Below are positions 14,401 through 14,536 of a DNA stretch of 14,536 nt, piece after piece (position 1 is the first letter of the stretch; every line of letters begins with the position of its first letter). This DNA comes from Verrucomicrobiota bacterium. Its GTDB lineage: Bacteria; Verrucomicrobiota; Verrucomicrobiia; Chthoniobacterales; UBA10450. Made by a program: the position numbers and the translations under genes. A model generated the notes under the pieces. It was not told the origin of the DNA and searched no databases. It saw nothing but the letters and a program-made list of their open reading frames with translations. The stretch spans positions 1 through 14,536 of the forward strand of contig QHQU01000125.1 of the NCBI GenBank assembly GCA_003219925.1, in the 5' to 3' direction.

Positions 14401-14420
14401 AGACGCGGTTCTGCGCGTCT
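14401..14420. repeat. Perfect 7-bp hairpin between divergent genes
   Basis: AGACGCG (14401-14407) pairs with CGCGTCT (14414-14420) across a six-base loop. It lies in the 182-base region between the FAD oxidoreductase (minus strand) and the membrane protein gene (plus strand). It could be an operator-like dyad or an RNA hairpin; there is no T-tract. I see no clear promoter boxes around it. Confidence 0.45.
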
Positions 14421-14433
14421 GTTTCCGCTTTCA

Positions 14434-14461
14434 TCAAACGTCCAACCTCATACATCAAACA
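14434..14461 (+). repeat. Four-unit heptamer array before the gene at 14469
   Basis: Four consecutive 7-base units of form TC(A/C)(A/T)AC(A/C/G), for example TCAAACG then TCCAACC, end eight bases upstream-side of the ATG at 14469. The consensus is close to that of the minus-strand array at 12667-12701. No Shine-Dalgarno sequence is seen between the array and the start. Confidence 0.55.
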
Positions 14462-14468
14462 TGTTCCG

Positions 14469-14536
14469 ATGGATCCGTTCAGTTATCTCTCCGTCCTCAT
14501 TTCGATCATTTTGGCCTTGGGAATGACGCGGGTCCT
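14469..14536 (+). CDS. Membrane protein of unknown function, 5' end only
   Basis: Only the first 22 codons and two bases are in the window: MDPFSYLSVLISIILALGMT, then RV. They form an N-terminal transmembrane helix preceded by a short polar start. From memory, many uncharacterised bacterial membrane proteins begin with this MDPFSYLSVL..I.LGLG pattern, which supports a real gene and this start. An ATG at 14461 in another frame hits a stop after 21 codons. There is no Shine-Dalgarno sequence; a heptamer array lies just upstream. It is divergent from the FAD oxidoreductase gene. Confidence 0.6.
   Translation, partial: MDPFSYLSVLISIILALGMTRV

Overview
The window looks like chromosomal DNA from a free-living, moderately GC-rich bacterium. 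Gene content and the style of the intergenic palindromes resemble soil Verrucomicrobiota (Chthoniobacterales, 'Udaeobacter'-like). That assignment rests on remembered resemblance and has not been tested; there is no rRNA or marker gene to settle it. I see no phage, transposase, plasmid, CRISPR or tRNA signature.

Layout. Positions 1-2300 read on the minus strand: a 3-oxoacyl-ACP reductase gene (fabG, 3' end cut by the window edge), a frameshifted gene of unknown function, a class I SAM methyltransferase and a doubtful small membrane ORF. Positions 2325-12185 read on the plus strand. They begin with a tight run of DoxX-like membrane protein, secreted dienelactone-hydrolase-like enzyme, secreted KTSC-domain protein and small one-helix membrane protein. 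Next come a stand-alone receiver (CheY-like) protein, a Tat-signal-bearing HisC-like aminotransferase, the classic MoxR ATPase / DUF58 / transglutaminase (TgpA-like) trio with ATGA overlaps, and an ABC-F ATPase. Positions 12169-14286 read on the minus strand: a phytoene-dehydrogenase/PYROXD2-like FAD oxidoreductase followed by an NTF2/SnoaL-like protein. This pair converges on the ABC-F gene with a 17-base overlap. A plus-strand membrane protein gene starts at 14469 and leaves the window.

How the genes work together. The MoxR-DUF58-TgpA trio is the clearest functional unit, an envelope-associated chaperone/transglutaminase module. The DoxX-to-small-ORF run is probably one transcript. The FAD oxidoreductase and NTF2-like genes are separated by only 33 bases and are probably co-transcribed.

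The most interesting signals are non-coding. (1) Degenerate heptamer tandem repeats (consensus near TCCAACA) fill the whole gap before the NTF2-like start codon, recur before the gene at 14469, and appear in weaker form inside the ABC-F coding sequence. (2) The ABC-F leader has mutually exclusive inverted repeats and a nine-codon mini-ORF whose stop overlaps the ABC-F start. (3) A perfect hairpin before the aminotransferase gene sequesters its Shine-Dalgarno sequence using a copy of the 16S rRNA 3'-tail sequence. (4) Several palindromic, REP-like intergenic elements are present. None of these amounts to a proven new system.
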